Of a stretch of DNA of 64,000 nucleotides, positions 18,201-30,200 are shown piece by piece. Source of the DNA: Helicobacter bilis (GTDB lineage: Bacteria; Campylobacterota; Campylobacteria; Campylobacterales; Helicobacteraceae); contig NZ_CP019645.1 in NCBI RefSeq assembly GCF_001999985.1, positions 310,001 through 374,000 of the forward strand, in the 5' to 3' direction. The notes beneath the pieces were generated by a model that was not told where the DNA came from, did not search any database, and saw only the letters and a program-made list of their open reading frames with translations. The translations under genes were made by a program, and so were the position numbers. Position 1 is the stretch's first letter. Each line of letters begins with the position of its first letter.

Positions 18201-21200
18201 GCAGACACACCTGTTTGTCGCAGGTAATGGGGTAGCCCTAGTTTTTTAATCATCTTATCATTTAAGCTTCCATTGATATTCCACGCAGTTACAAATTTTA
18301 TTTTATTTCTACCTGTTAATACTTCTTCTATTGCGATAAAATGTCCATTGATTTGTTTAGCATAAAAAATATTTCCATTATCTTGCACTATGCGTAAATC
18401 GTGATTATTTGGCTTTGTAATGGCAGGATAATATGTTAAGATTTCATCAACATTAATCGCATTTTGCCCTTTTTGTTTTTCAACAATCTCATCACCATGC
18501 CTATTTAAAGCATGAGCTAAATGCTCTGAATCTATTTCCCTTGCAACCGCATAATTACCCTTAAAATCAAAATCTTTAGCAAGTAATTCTAGTTCAGCTT
18601 CATCTACCTTTGATATTATGAGTTTATCGCTTTTCTTTGGGTTATTTAAATCCCATGTGTTTATAATCTGTTTTATCTCATCTGTGCTTAAATCCTTTTC
18701 TACTTTACTTTTTGTTGGGATTGTATGCTGTTTGTTTTTCATTTCTACTTCCTTTTTACTAAACTTCCCCCTTACAATATCTTCAAAGTCATCACCATAT
18801 ATAGCTTTTAGTCTCTCTATTTCAGAATCACTTGCCCTGCCTAAAAAGCTATGCAATTCTGCCTGTCTTACTAGCATTTCATTCAAGCTATTTCTAAGCT
18901 CCGCTACACTCTCTTTGTTGGCAATCTCTTTTTCATAAGCCTTTTTTGCCTTTTCTCTTGTATCTTTTGCTTTTTGTATCTGCCCTTGTAATTCTTTTAT
19001 ATATTCATCACTTATAAGCTTATTGTAGCCATTATGAAATCTTTGCATATAGTTTTTATCTGTATATGCAGCATCTCTTACATCTAGTCTTATAGAAATG
19101 CTTAAAGCTTCATTTAAATCTTTACCTAAATAAAAGTCAATCATGCCGCTATATCCCTTTTTTGCTAAGATATTTAATCCACGATACTCACATATTACTT
19201 TAATGTTATCGCTAGACTTTGCAAAGTCTTGTATGATTGCATTTAGTTTTTCATTAGCTAAAGATTCAGGGCTTTTTTCTTTCTTTTTGTCTTTATCTTT
19301 TGTAGCCTTTGGTGTGTCTGTTTTATTATCTTTACTTGTCTTTGCCTTATTATCCTTAGCAAAGTTTATTTTCTCTTTTCCAAAGCTTATGGTAGTATTA
19401 TCTTGTGTTTGCTTTTTAAAAGCTTCTAGTGTGTTTATATCCTTTTGCATACTAGATTCTAATTTATTTGCATTCTCTATTTTATTGTGATTATTTTTAA
19501 GGATTAAATCATGTGTGCTTATGGCATTCTCTACTTCATCAATGGATTTTACTATATTCATAGCTTCTAACTCTTGTTCCGCATTAGGGCTAGTCATAGC
19601 TTTTAGTCTGCCATGCAAGTTATCTTCGCTTATATCTTCTATCACTCTTGTTTTAAGGTTTGGGTCTTGTATTTGTTTTATTATCTTTGTTTTCTGCTCT
19701 AGTGTTTGAAGCATTAAGCTATCACTCATTTGTTCTGTTACATAAGTATAGATTCTAGCTTCAAAGTCAGGGACTAAATCCATTAAGCGATTACCTTGTC
19801 TTATAATCCTGCCTTCTCTTTGCTCCATATTAGCAGGTGTCCAATCTAGGTCTAGGTGATGTATTGCTGCTAGTCTTTCTTGGAAGTTACTCCCTGCACC
19901 CATTTTACTTGTGCTGCCGATTAATACTCTAATCTCACCACTATTAATCTTTTGAGATAGAGTTTCTTTTTTAATGCCCTCAAAGTCATGCACGAATGCT
20001 ACTTCGTTTTCTTTAATACCTTTTTCTATGAGTAAATCTTTTAAATCATTATAAGCACTAAATCCATCACTTCCCCTTGCAATCTTGCTTTCTAAATCAC
20101 TTGCTTTATCTCTTAGTTTTTCTAGTTGATTATCGCTTAGATTATGAGATTGATTTTGTATTACTGAATCTATTCTTTCTAATTCTTTTTGCCATTTCTC
20201 TAGTGTTTCAGGTTTGATGGGCTTTTTTGGCACTGAAGTATCTAGGAATACTAATTGTGTGCCTTTATGCTCGTTAAAGTCATTATACACTTCTAAGATA
20301 TTATTAGCTGCTGCTGATATTTTTCCATTCTCATCTCTTTTATATGAAGAATCAATTAAACGCATATCAATACTTGCTTTATTAGAATCAGAGATAATCT
20401 TTAGCATATTATCCCCGCCTTTCTCCATTGCAGCTTGTGGATTTTCTTGTAAAACTTTTGCCCTTTTTTTCACACTCTCCATAAAATCTATTTGTGCTTG
20501 GTTTCTTTTTAATACAACAGGTATTCTTCTTACCTTTGGTTCTATAATCTTGCCACCTTCTTCTAGTATGGCTTTTTGCATATCTTCTTTAGTTACTAAG
20601 TCTGCAAACTTATAATACATAGCTTTTAATTCTGGCAGGTTTGAGAAGTCTCTAAGCCTTGAAGTGAGTTTATACTCCCCTGTTGCTTTCATCTCAAATT
20701 CACTACTAGCCCCTGCAAACATTTTACACCACTCATCAAACACATCTATGCCTTTAGCTTCTAAGTCTTTAGAGCCTAAAAATCTCTGCATTGTAAAAAT
20801 ATCACTGATAAAGTTTGTAATCGGTGTGCCTGTTGCAAATAGCACTCTATTATTAGGCAAATCTCTCATTTGACTTATTTTCATAAAGGCATCAATTGCC
20901 CTTTGTGAATCTGCACTTCCTATACCTCTTACATTTCTTTGAGCGGTAAATATAGGCAGATTCTTTAGATAATGTGCTTCATCAAACATTAAGGTGTCTA
21001 TACCTAAATCTTCAAAGAATACATTCTGTTTATCATTGGCTACACTTTTAGCATAGTTAGTTGCCCTCTCTTCTGCTTTTTCTATGCGACTTTCAATAGA
21101 GTTTAACTCTCTTTTAGAAGCATTACCATCTTCTTTTAATTTCTTTTGTATTTGCCTTAAAAACTTGATTTCCTTTTCTACATAATCCTGAAAAGCACTT

Positions 21201-24200
21201 GGGGCTACATTCATATTTGTAAAAGCGGTATAGGTCGTAATGATAATATCATGGCTATTGTTTTTAAGACTTGCTAAGGCTCTGTTTTTATCTTTCCTTG
21301 ATACTGCTTGAATAAGCTTTATATTCGCATTAGGATATAATCTCCTTGCTTCTGCTGCTATTTGTGGGGCTACATGATTAGGTAATACTATCATAGGCTT
21401 ATTATGCACTTTAAGCCTTTTTCCCTCAATCGCAGAAGCTATCATTGTATAGCTTTTACCTGTGCCTACATCATGGGCTAAAAGAGAGCTTAACTCTTGG
21501 AAAAATCTAAATACTGCATTCTTTTGGTGTTTTCTTAACTCTATATCACTATTTGCCCCATGTAGTTTTAAATGACTGCCATCATATTTTCTTGCTACTT
21601 CTCTGTTAAAAGTATCATTATATTGCTTTTGTGCTATTTCACTGAAGCTATCATTATCTAGGATATATTGTTTAAACTCTCTTTTTAATTGCTTTTTTAA
21701 AGATTCTAGGCTTTGTGTTGCAATAGGGTCTCTATATATGATTGTTTTATCCTTATCACCTTTTATTGTCTTTTGCACGACTAGAGTTTTATTATTTAGC
21801 ATATCCTCTATATAATCAATACCATTGATATATTCTACACCTGTATTTGCTTTGAAATCCTTGCCTGTTGCAATCATAAAGTCTCTATCTTTTAATCCAT
21901 CAAAATTGACTTTCCAACCAACCCCATGTATATAATTTGTGTTAAGATAGTCTAGTCCTACAATCTCACTTAAAAAGCTATCAGTAATGTTTTTATCAAG
22001 CCAATTCGCCCCTAATGGTATTTCAATATGTGGCACTTCTATATCATCAGGTATAACATTCTTTAAATCTTCATAGGCTATCTTTTGATAATGAGCGATT
22101 GTTTCATCATCGCTAAACTTTGGTAATCCATATTCATCATGAAAGGATTCTAGTCTTGTCTTTACATCACCACTTAAGAATATATCTTTACTTAATCTCT
22201 CGCCATTATGGTCTAAATACTCTAGCTTTTTATCTAAAAACTCTTTTTTTACAGAATCTACATCGCTTCCTAAAAGGTCAGCTATCCTTTGATAATCATT
22301 ATATCCAGTCTCATTTAAGCTTATATGCATGGCATCAGCTAGATTATCTGCACTCTGTGGTCTTACATAAGGATAGCTTATTCGCTTAGTAAAAATATCT
22401 GCCCTTTCTGCCCCTACTACTTTATTATTCTTTACAAGCGGTGCTTTTTCTAATGCAAAGATTTCAAAGCTTGTATCATCTACCATTTCAAAGAGTTTAA
22501 ATCTAGGGGATACCTTTTTATCCTTTGTATAAAAGCTACCATTCTTACCCACTACTGCTTCATAATCACTATTTAGCTTTTGTCTTAATGCAGAGATTGT
22601 TTCATTACTTGCTTCAGAATCTAGCTCTGCTTTTTGTAAGCTTTTTAATGTGCTTTGCAATTCGCTTATCTTTGGGGCTAACTCTTTATATTCAGCTATT
22701 CTTTTTTCTATTGTTTCAGGTTTCCAAGTAACTTCTAGTGATTGTAGATACTCTTTTAAGTCAAGCTCATCATCACTTCCCCCATCATTTTTTATAAACT
22801 TATCTTGTTCTTTATCATATCTTACAGCACCCATTTGACTATCTGTAATATCTTGTGTAGTCTTTACTTCACTCTCTAAGTCTTTTAATGAATGCGTATT
22901 ATTATCTTTTAGTCTTAATGTATCAAAATCATATTTTTTATTTAAATATGGCATTAAATCAAAGTTAGAAAAGTCAATGCCCTCTTTATTTATAACATGC
23001 ACTATATCCCCAAATTGTCCTTTACCAACTTTCATTTCACCGAGAACATTTTGTGGGTTATCTACAAAGTATTTACTTACAGGTATGCCATTTAACTCTG
23101 TTGTCTCTATCCATGAGTTATCTAGCTTTTTAGCTTCAGCAGCACTCACCTTTTTAAATACAAGTATATCAGTCGTTACACTTGCATCTTTAAAAGCATT
23201 ATTTGGCAGTCTTACTCCACCTAGAAACTTTGCATTCTTAGCTATCTCTTTACGCACTAAGTCATTACTAGAATCCATAAAGCTTTTTGTTACTATCTGT
23301 ATGCTAATACCCCCAACTCTTAATTTATCAATACCCCTTTTCATAAAGTAGTTATGAGCCGAAGCACTAAAATTATCATCTCTAATAGTAAAGTTACTAT
23401 AAGGGGGGTTGCCTATAACTAAATCATAAAAGTCATCTTTTGCAAATTTAGAGTTTTGAAATCCTGCATTATCTATCTTAAAGTAGGGATATATAGTCTG
23501 TGATAGTTTAGCAGTAAAAGGGTCTAGCTCAATGCCTACTACATTAGCATTAGAGTGAAACTGCCCTAAGAATCTACCACTCCCACTGCTAGGCTCTAGT
23601 ATAACATGATTATTGTTTAGTCCTAAATCCTTAGCAAGTTTTACCATAGATTCTACAATAGGTGTAGGTGTGTAGTAAGCATCACCTGCCCTGCGGAATA
23701 AATAATCAGCATCTATCTTTGCTCCAACAGATTCACTCAAACTCTCTAAAAGCTTATTAAGGCTATCTAGTCTCTCACCTTTTTCTTTTATCACTTGATA
23801 TAATTCATTACTTGCCTTACCAAAGCCTCTAAAATTACTCAAAATCCTTTTTTCATCATCAGTTGCTACTCTGCCACTCTTTAGTATATCATCAAGCAAA
23901 CTAAGAGATTCTATATTTGCATCATATAGGGCTTTTTGTCCTTTTAAGTCTTGTATTTCACCGAGTTTAAATTCTTTATTCAGTGTTGCTAATTCTTCAG
24001 GGTTTAGAATGCCTGCTGGATTGCTATCACTTTCTATATTTTCTAATTCTTTTGGACTTTGTTTTTCTTTTGGTTTTTGACTTTTTTCTACTTTTGTGGT
24101 AGGATTAGGTTTAGCAAGTGAAATAGCTTCGGTAGGCTTTTGCTCTACACTATGTAGGGTAGTGGTAGCAGGTTCGACTCCTGCCCTTGCTTCTTTATAT

Positions 24201-27200
24201 ACACCTTCATTAAAATCATTTGTATTTACTTTTTTTGTAGTGATTAGAAAGTTGCCTTTTTCATCAGAGTTTAAAACAATTAAATTAATCTTATCTGTAT
24301 TTATTTTATCTGCAAATGGGATAACAAAACCATCGCCACCGCCTGTGTAAGCAGTTTTTGCTTCATTTATAATCTGTGGTATTTCTAGCTTTTCTTCCAT
24401 TCTTAAGGCTTGATTATATTGCCCTTTTCTATTCTGTGAAATATGCCCTGCTGTTGATTTTGTGATAAATACATTCGCATTATTATTATGATTTAGCAAC
24501 GATTTTAATTCATCGTTAAGAGTTGCTATTTTCAAAACATCTGGGGCGTTTTGATACTCTTTTTTCTCAACAGATTCTAAAAATCCCCTTAACTCATCTT
24601 GTGTCGCAATTGGCAGATTATCTAACTCATCTTTTGAGAGTTTGCTTGTTACTTTTTTGCTTAATTCCTTATTTTTTTGGACTAACTTCTTTGTCTCTTT
24701 TGCACTTTTGCCACTTGCTTTTGCTTCATCTATTATTTCTCGTGTAGTCTTTGGTAATTCCTTGTCATGTTGAGCGTTAAGCGAAACATCTTTTTCTTGT
24801 GTATCTTTTGGTGTTGTTTGTATCTCTTGTGCGGCTTTCCAATCTAAATAATTATTCTCTTCTCTAAGTTTCTTTAAATATCCATTGACGGAATATACAA
24901 AACTATCCCCACTTCCTTTTGCAACTTCTTTTAAAGCACCTTTATACCACTCAACAAAGTCTATCTGTGTAAGTTCATTATTACTATCAAGTTTTCTTAT
25001 ATTATCTTGTAGTCTTTTGGATTCATCGAGTTGTTTAATATATTTTGCTAAGTCTTGCATAATGCTAGGGTTTTTGACTTCTTTTAATGCTGCAAACTCC
25101 TTACTTCCATCATCATATTCTTTTAAGAAATTATCGATTACTTCCTTATCAGTGAGTTTTTTGGGTTTTACTTGTGGTGTAGATTGTGTGTCTATGTCTT
25201 GTGTGGCAACTTTAGATTCTATATTTGTGTTAGAATCCTTTTTGCCTTTTTTCTTTAGAGATACATTTCTGTGTATTCTAGTCCTTGAGTTAGTCCTATC
25301 ATCGTTTCCATCATGCTTATATCGCTTGTTGTCAGTCTCATCAGGTCTGATTCTAGCATTATGTCCTTGTGTATCTCTGCTAATATTAGCATTGGCTTCA
25401 ATGTCGCTGCTGCTATGGCTAGAGTCATCTCGTATATCTCTTTTTTCATGAGTTTTTTCATTCCCGCTTTGTGCCATCTCTTTTGAGCTTGGTGAATACT
25501 CATCGCTAATTCCATTGTCTCTTGTGAGAGTTGTCTCTGTGTCCTTATTTTCTTGTGGATTATTGCTCGTGCGTGTAGTAATCCACTCAGTGTCAGCTCC
25601 ATTCTCTCTTTGAGTAGCTTCATGTTGATTGTCTGTGTAGCTCTCTTTTGTGCTTGTTTCTTTGTCTGTATGGTTTGTTGTGTTTGAGTTTTGTTTTGTG
25701 TTTGCATGTGTATCCTTTATTTTTTGTGATTGTATTGTATCTTTAAATTTATTAACAATATGATTATTATCTAGCTCCCATTCCTTTAGACTTTTTGCAA
25801 AGTCTTCTGCAACGCCACTGCTAATCTTATTATTACTTAAAGCAATGCCTTTTTCAGTATTTTGAAATTCTTTAAAAATGCTTTTATCCCAATCAATATC
25901 CTTATTAGCCTTTAAAGCTTTAAGTATGCTTTCATAATCATCATATAAATCCCTATTTTTAAGCTTAAAGAAAATTTCCTTCATAGCGTATTCATCTAAA
26001 TCGCTAAAGTCTTTATATTTCCTATCACCGCTTTTATTTGCATGTTTTAAGATTCTCTCAATTTCATCAATGATTAAATCTTGCCTAGATTGCAGGGCAG
26101 AAGTAAAGCTATCAAATAATTGTATTTTGTCTTTTTTGCTTAGATTTTTGCCTTGCATATTATTGATAGTTTCAAAAAAGCGTGTTGTATCTAAGCTTTC
26201 AAGGTGTAAATGTTGGTTTTGCTCTCTTATGCCTTCACTTTGATTTATTGCTTGTGTATTCTCTTGTGTTTCTTTTTGTGTTACAGGTTCTTGTGTGCTT
26301 TTAGATTCTATATCTTTACTTATTTCCTGTTTTGTGGTAGGATTCTGTGTGTCTCTGCTGGTGGAAGACAGGAAATCTGTAGAAGCTTTATGTGCTGAGG
26401 AATCTCGAAGCTCGGGAGACACTTTATCAATAAATACTTCTTTTGCATTTTTTAATTTATTTAACAAAGTATTATGTTTTTTTGGACTAAGTGTTACATT
26501 TAAGAAATTTTCCCCATAATCACGACTCACATTCACAAAAAATAAATTATCTGTCATTGTCCTTGCAAATATTAAATCGTTTTGCTCGTCAATAAACGCC
26601 GCTTCAGGTTTTGAAAAAGTTTCTCGTATTTGTGGGATATATTTTTCTCTACCATTTTCTACCAATTTCAATAAATCTTTAAAATTGACTTTAATATCTT
26701 TACCTATGGCTTCCCTTACTTCTTGTGGAATGCTTGGAATAAATGTATCATCTAAGCTTTTAAGGTTAAATGTATCTAGCCATTGTTGTTGCACTTCTTT
26801 TGTAAGTATATGTTCCTTACCCTTTTTGTCTGTAAAGTGAATGTCTTTTGGCTTTGTTGGGAACATCTCTTTTAACAAATCTTTATATGCTTTTTCAAAC
26901 ATAGGGTAAGTTGTGTTTGTGTGATGCCTTATAGTGTCAGCAACATTAAGCATTTCTTTGAAATATTCCCTTTTTAGCTCATTATCCTTAAACATATTTG
27001 CCATGTCTATAAATCTTTGTGCGGTAGTCTCATCATGCTGTAGATTAACTTTTAAGGCTTGCAGGGCTTCCCTTTCTTTATCCATAAATTCACTAAACTT
27101 TTCTGTCTGCCCTGCATTTATCTGTTCTATTAACTCTCTTTGTTTTGGCTCTTCTGCCACTACCTTTTTTATTGCCCTTCCCCTATCGCTTAATGCAAAG

Positions 27201-30200
27201 TCTGGCATATTTATTATTTCTTTGTTGTCAAGGAATTTATAGCTAAAAAGTTTGGGGTTGCTAATATCGTAATTCTCGTTTTCTTGCCAAACTCTCTTTC
27301 TCAAATCTTGTCTAACAAAGCTTTCATGTTGCAAAGGCTTAGAAACTAGCACATTCCTAAACCTATCCACTTCTACTGCTTTATTTTCACTAGGTTTATT
27401 ATATGGCAGCAGCTTTATCTCTTTTGTAGTGTTTTTAATCTCTTGCATAGAATCTAAAAAGTCATTAGTCTTAGCATTAATATCTCTTAAATGTGCTTTT
27501 AGGTTAGCATTAGCTTTATATGGCAGTGCTTTTATCTCATTGCTTAAAGGTTTAAAGTCTAATTGTGCTAAAGGCTTATTTAATGCTTTTGTAGTATTTA
27601 GAAACTCTTTATAAAGATTATGAAATATAAAGTTCTTTATAGCTTGAGAAGTTAAAGGCAGTGCATTGCCTTTAGAATCTACAATAATGCTAAACGGCAT
27701 ACTCATAAAGTCTTTAAAGCTTTTGTCTAGCTTTTGCAAGGCGTGTAGTGTCTCTTTATACTCTAATAGCTTTGTTTCATTATATGCTAGTAGTTTAGTG
27801 TCTTGTGGTGTGTTATAAGGGATTAAAGCATTATTTGCTTGTGTGCTGTTATATGGGATTAAGCCTTGTGTATCTTGTTTCATTAAGTTTGTAGCAAAGC
27901 TTGGTTTAGTTTGTGTTTGTGTTGGGACTAAAAGATTACTAAAAGCATGGATTTCTTTTTTAGTCTCTGCATGAGTATTTAAAAGCATTAAAGCCTTATT
28001 ACTTGTGCTTAATTCACTCTCTATATCTTTTATAGCTTCTTTGGTAAAGCTAATATCATCTTGTATTTGATGTAATACTCTTTGTGTTTGTGCTATAAGT
28101 GTGCTATTTGTCTTTAAGATATTGTTATCATCAAAGGCTTTAAAGCTTTGCAAGTCTTTCTCTAGCAGTTCTCTTTTTTGTAATAAATGATTATATTGTG
28201 AATAGGCATTCTCTAGTGTCTTTTGAGTAGGTTTATCTAGCTGTATTTCCCCACTCTCTATTTTTCTTTGAAACTCTTGCATACCGAGTTTATCAAACTC
28301 TACTTCCATTTTATAAGTTGCTTCATTGTCAAAGTCATCTATTTGTCTAGTAGGCATGAAGTTAGGATTAGATTCTATAACTTCCCTTTGTATAGTCTCT
28401 ATATCTTTTCTAGCTTCACTCAAAGCATTATCTATAACTTCTTTTCTCTCTTGTAATTCTTGTTTATTGGCTGTGATTGCAATTTGAGTTTCTTGTGCGT
28501 CTTTTATGGTGTAGAAACTTGCTATATCATCTTTGTCAAATTGTGTTTTCCAGTATTCTAACTCTTTTAATACCTTGCTTGTTTCTTTATCTTCTTTTGG
28601 CAAGTTCTTAGAGATAGAATCTATACTGACATGTATAAAGTCTTTTGTATCTCTTGCATAACGCAAGGCTTTGCCTAATTGGTCTTCTAAGCTTTGATGT
28701 GCTAGATTTTCACTTAAAGCCCCTGCAAATCTAGCCATTATCTTATGCACGAAGTTATAGAATAATAAAAGCGTTCTACCAAATAATCCATTAGCACTGC
28801 TTATTAATACATTTGCAGGTTTGCTTCCTACACTTCGCTGTATTGCTTGTAAAAACTCATTATCGCCATTATATAGCCTTTGTGCTTGTTTGAGATTTGA
28901 GACTAGATTCTTTAAGCCTTCATCTGTAATGCTATGTTCTATCTTCTCTAAATCTTGTATTAATTCCTGCCATTTAACCGCCCTAAATTGTCCATTCCCA
29001 TTGGCTATATTTCTTTGTATGAGTTCTTTTATAGCTTGGGCTTGTAAGTTTGTATCAGTATTATTTGCAATGCGATTAAAGACTTTGTTATTAAAGCCTT
29101 CTTCTCTTTGTGCTTGTTTGAGTATAGCTTTATTAAAGTTATCTTCGCTTAAGTCTTTTTCTCTCTTTTTAGTCTTTACACTATCTTTATAGAAATCACT
29201 CTCTTTAAACTTCGCATAGTCTGCATACTCTTTGTTTATATCTTTATAATTCTTTAAAAGCTTTGCTGTATTAATGCCACTTTGCTGTGCTATATCTTGC
29301 AAGGCATTCTCTACTGCTGAATCTATCTCTTTATTAATGGCTTGTAAATGTTTGAAACTTGCATTTTTAAAATCTTTACTTCTTAATATATCATTGTAGT
29401 ATTTGCGGATATTGAGTAAATCATCAATATTTAGATTTGGCTCTATGAACTCAAGCATATCATCATCAAAGCTTTTAATACCCCTTGCTTGTAGCTTTTG
29501 TAGCATTGCATTAATAGTCTGCCCTGCGTTTGTTACATGTGGGATACTCTCTTTTAAATCCATTAAAATATCAGCTATTTTTGTGCCAGTGCTACTAAAA
29601 TTGATATTATCAAGTGTCCTTTTAATATCATATTCTACCTTACCATATCTATCCTTTAAGCCTTTTGCATAGCTAGAATCCATATCTTTAAACATTCTTT
29701 GCGTAAGGGCTTCACTCTCTATGCTTTTTGCTACTTGTGCTGCCCTTTTATCTATAAACTGCCCAAAGTTTAGTGCAAGTGTAGGATTCTTAGCTAATAC
29801 ACCACTTAAAGCAGATTGCAAAGCTTCATTTTGACTTACAAAGCGTAAAAACTTCTCTCTTTCATGTCTTGTAGCCTTGCCCTCAAACATATCTTGCATT
29901 AAACTCATAATAGGACGATTAGATTCCATACTTGTAGTTTGAAAGCTTTCAAACTCTTTACTTAAGGCTTCTAGCTTGTCTTTACCTTTTGTCATACTCT
30001 CTTTATTGATAAACTTTTCATACTGCCAAGCGTTTTTAAGCCTCTCTAGCTTAGGAATGCTTGAATCACTCTTATAATCAGCAAGACTTTTTCCATTTAA
30101 AAACTCTTTTTGTGCGGCTTCTTTTATAGCCTCTCTCTCGTTATTATCAAGTGCATTTTTAGCTAGGAAGTTTGTAACTGCATTTACATTGCCATTTGCT

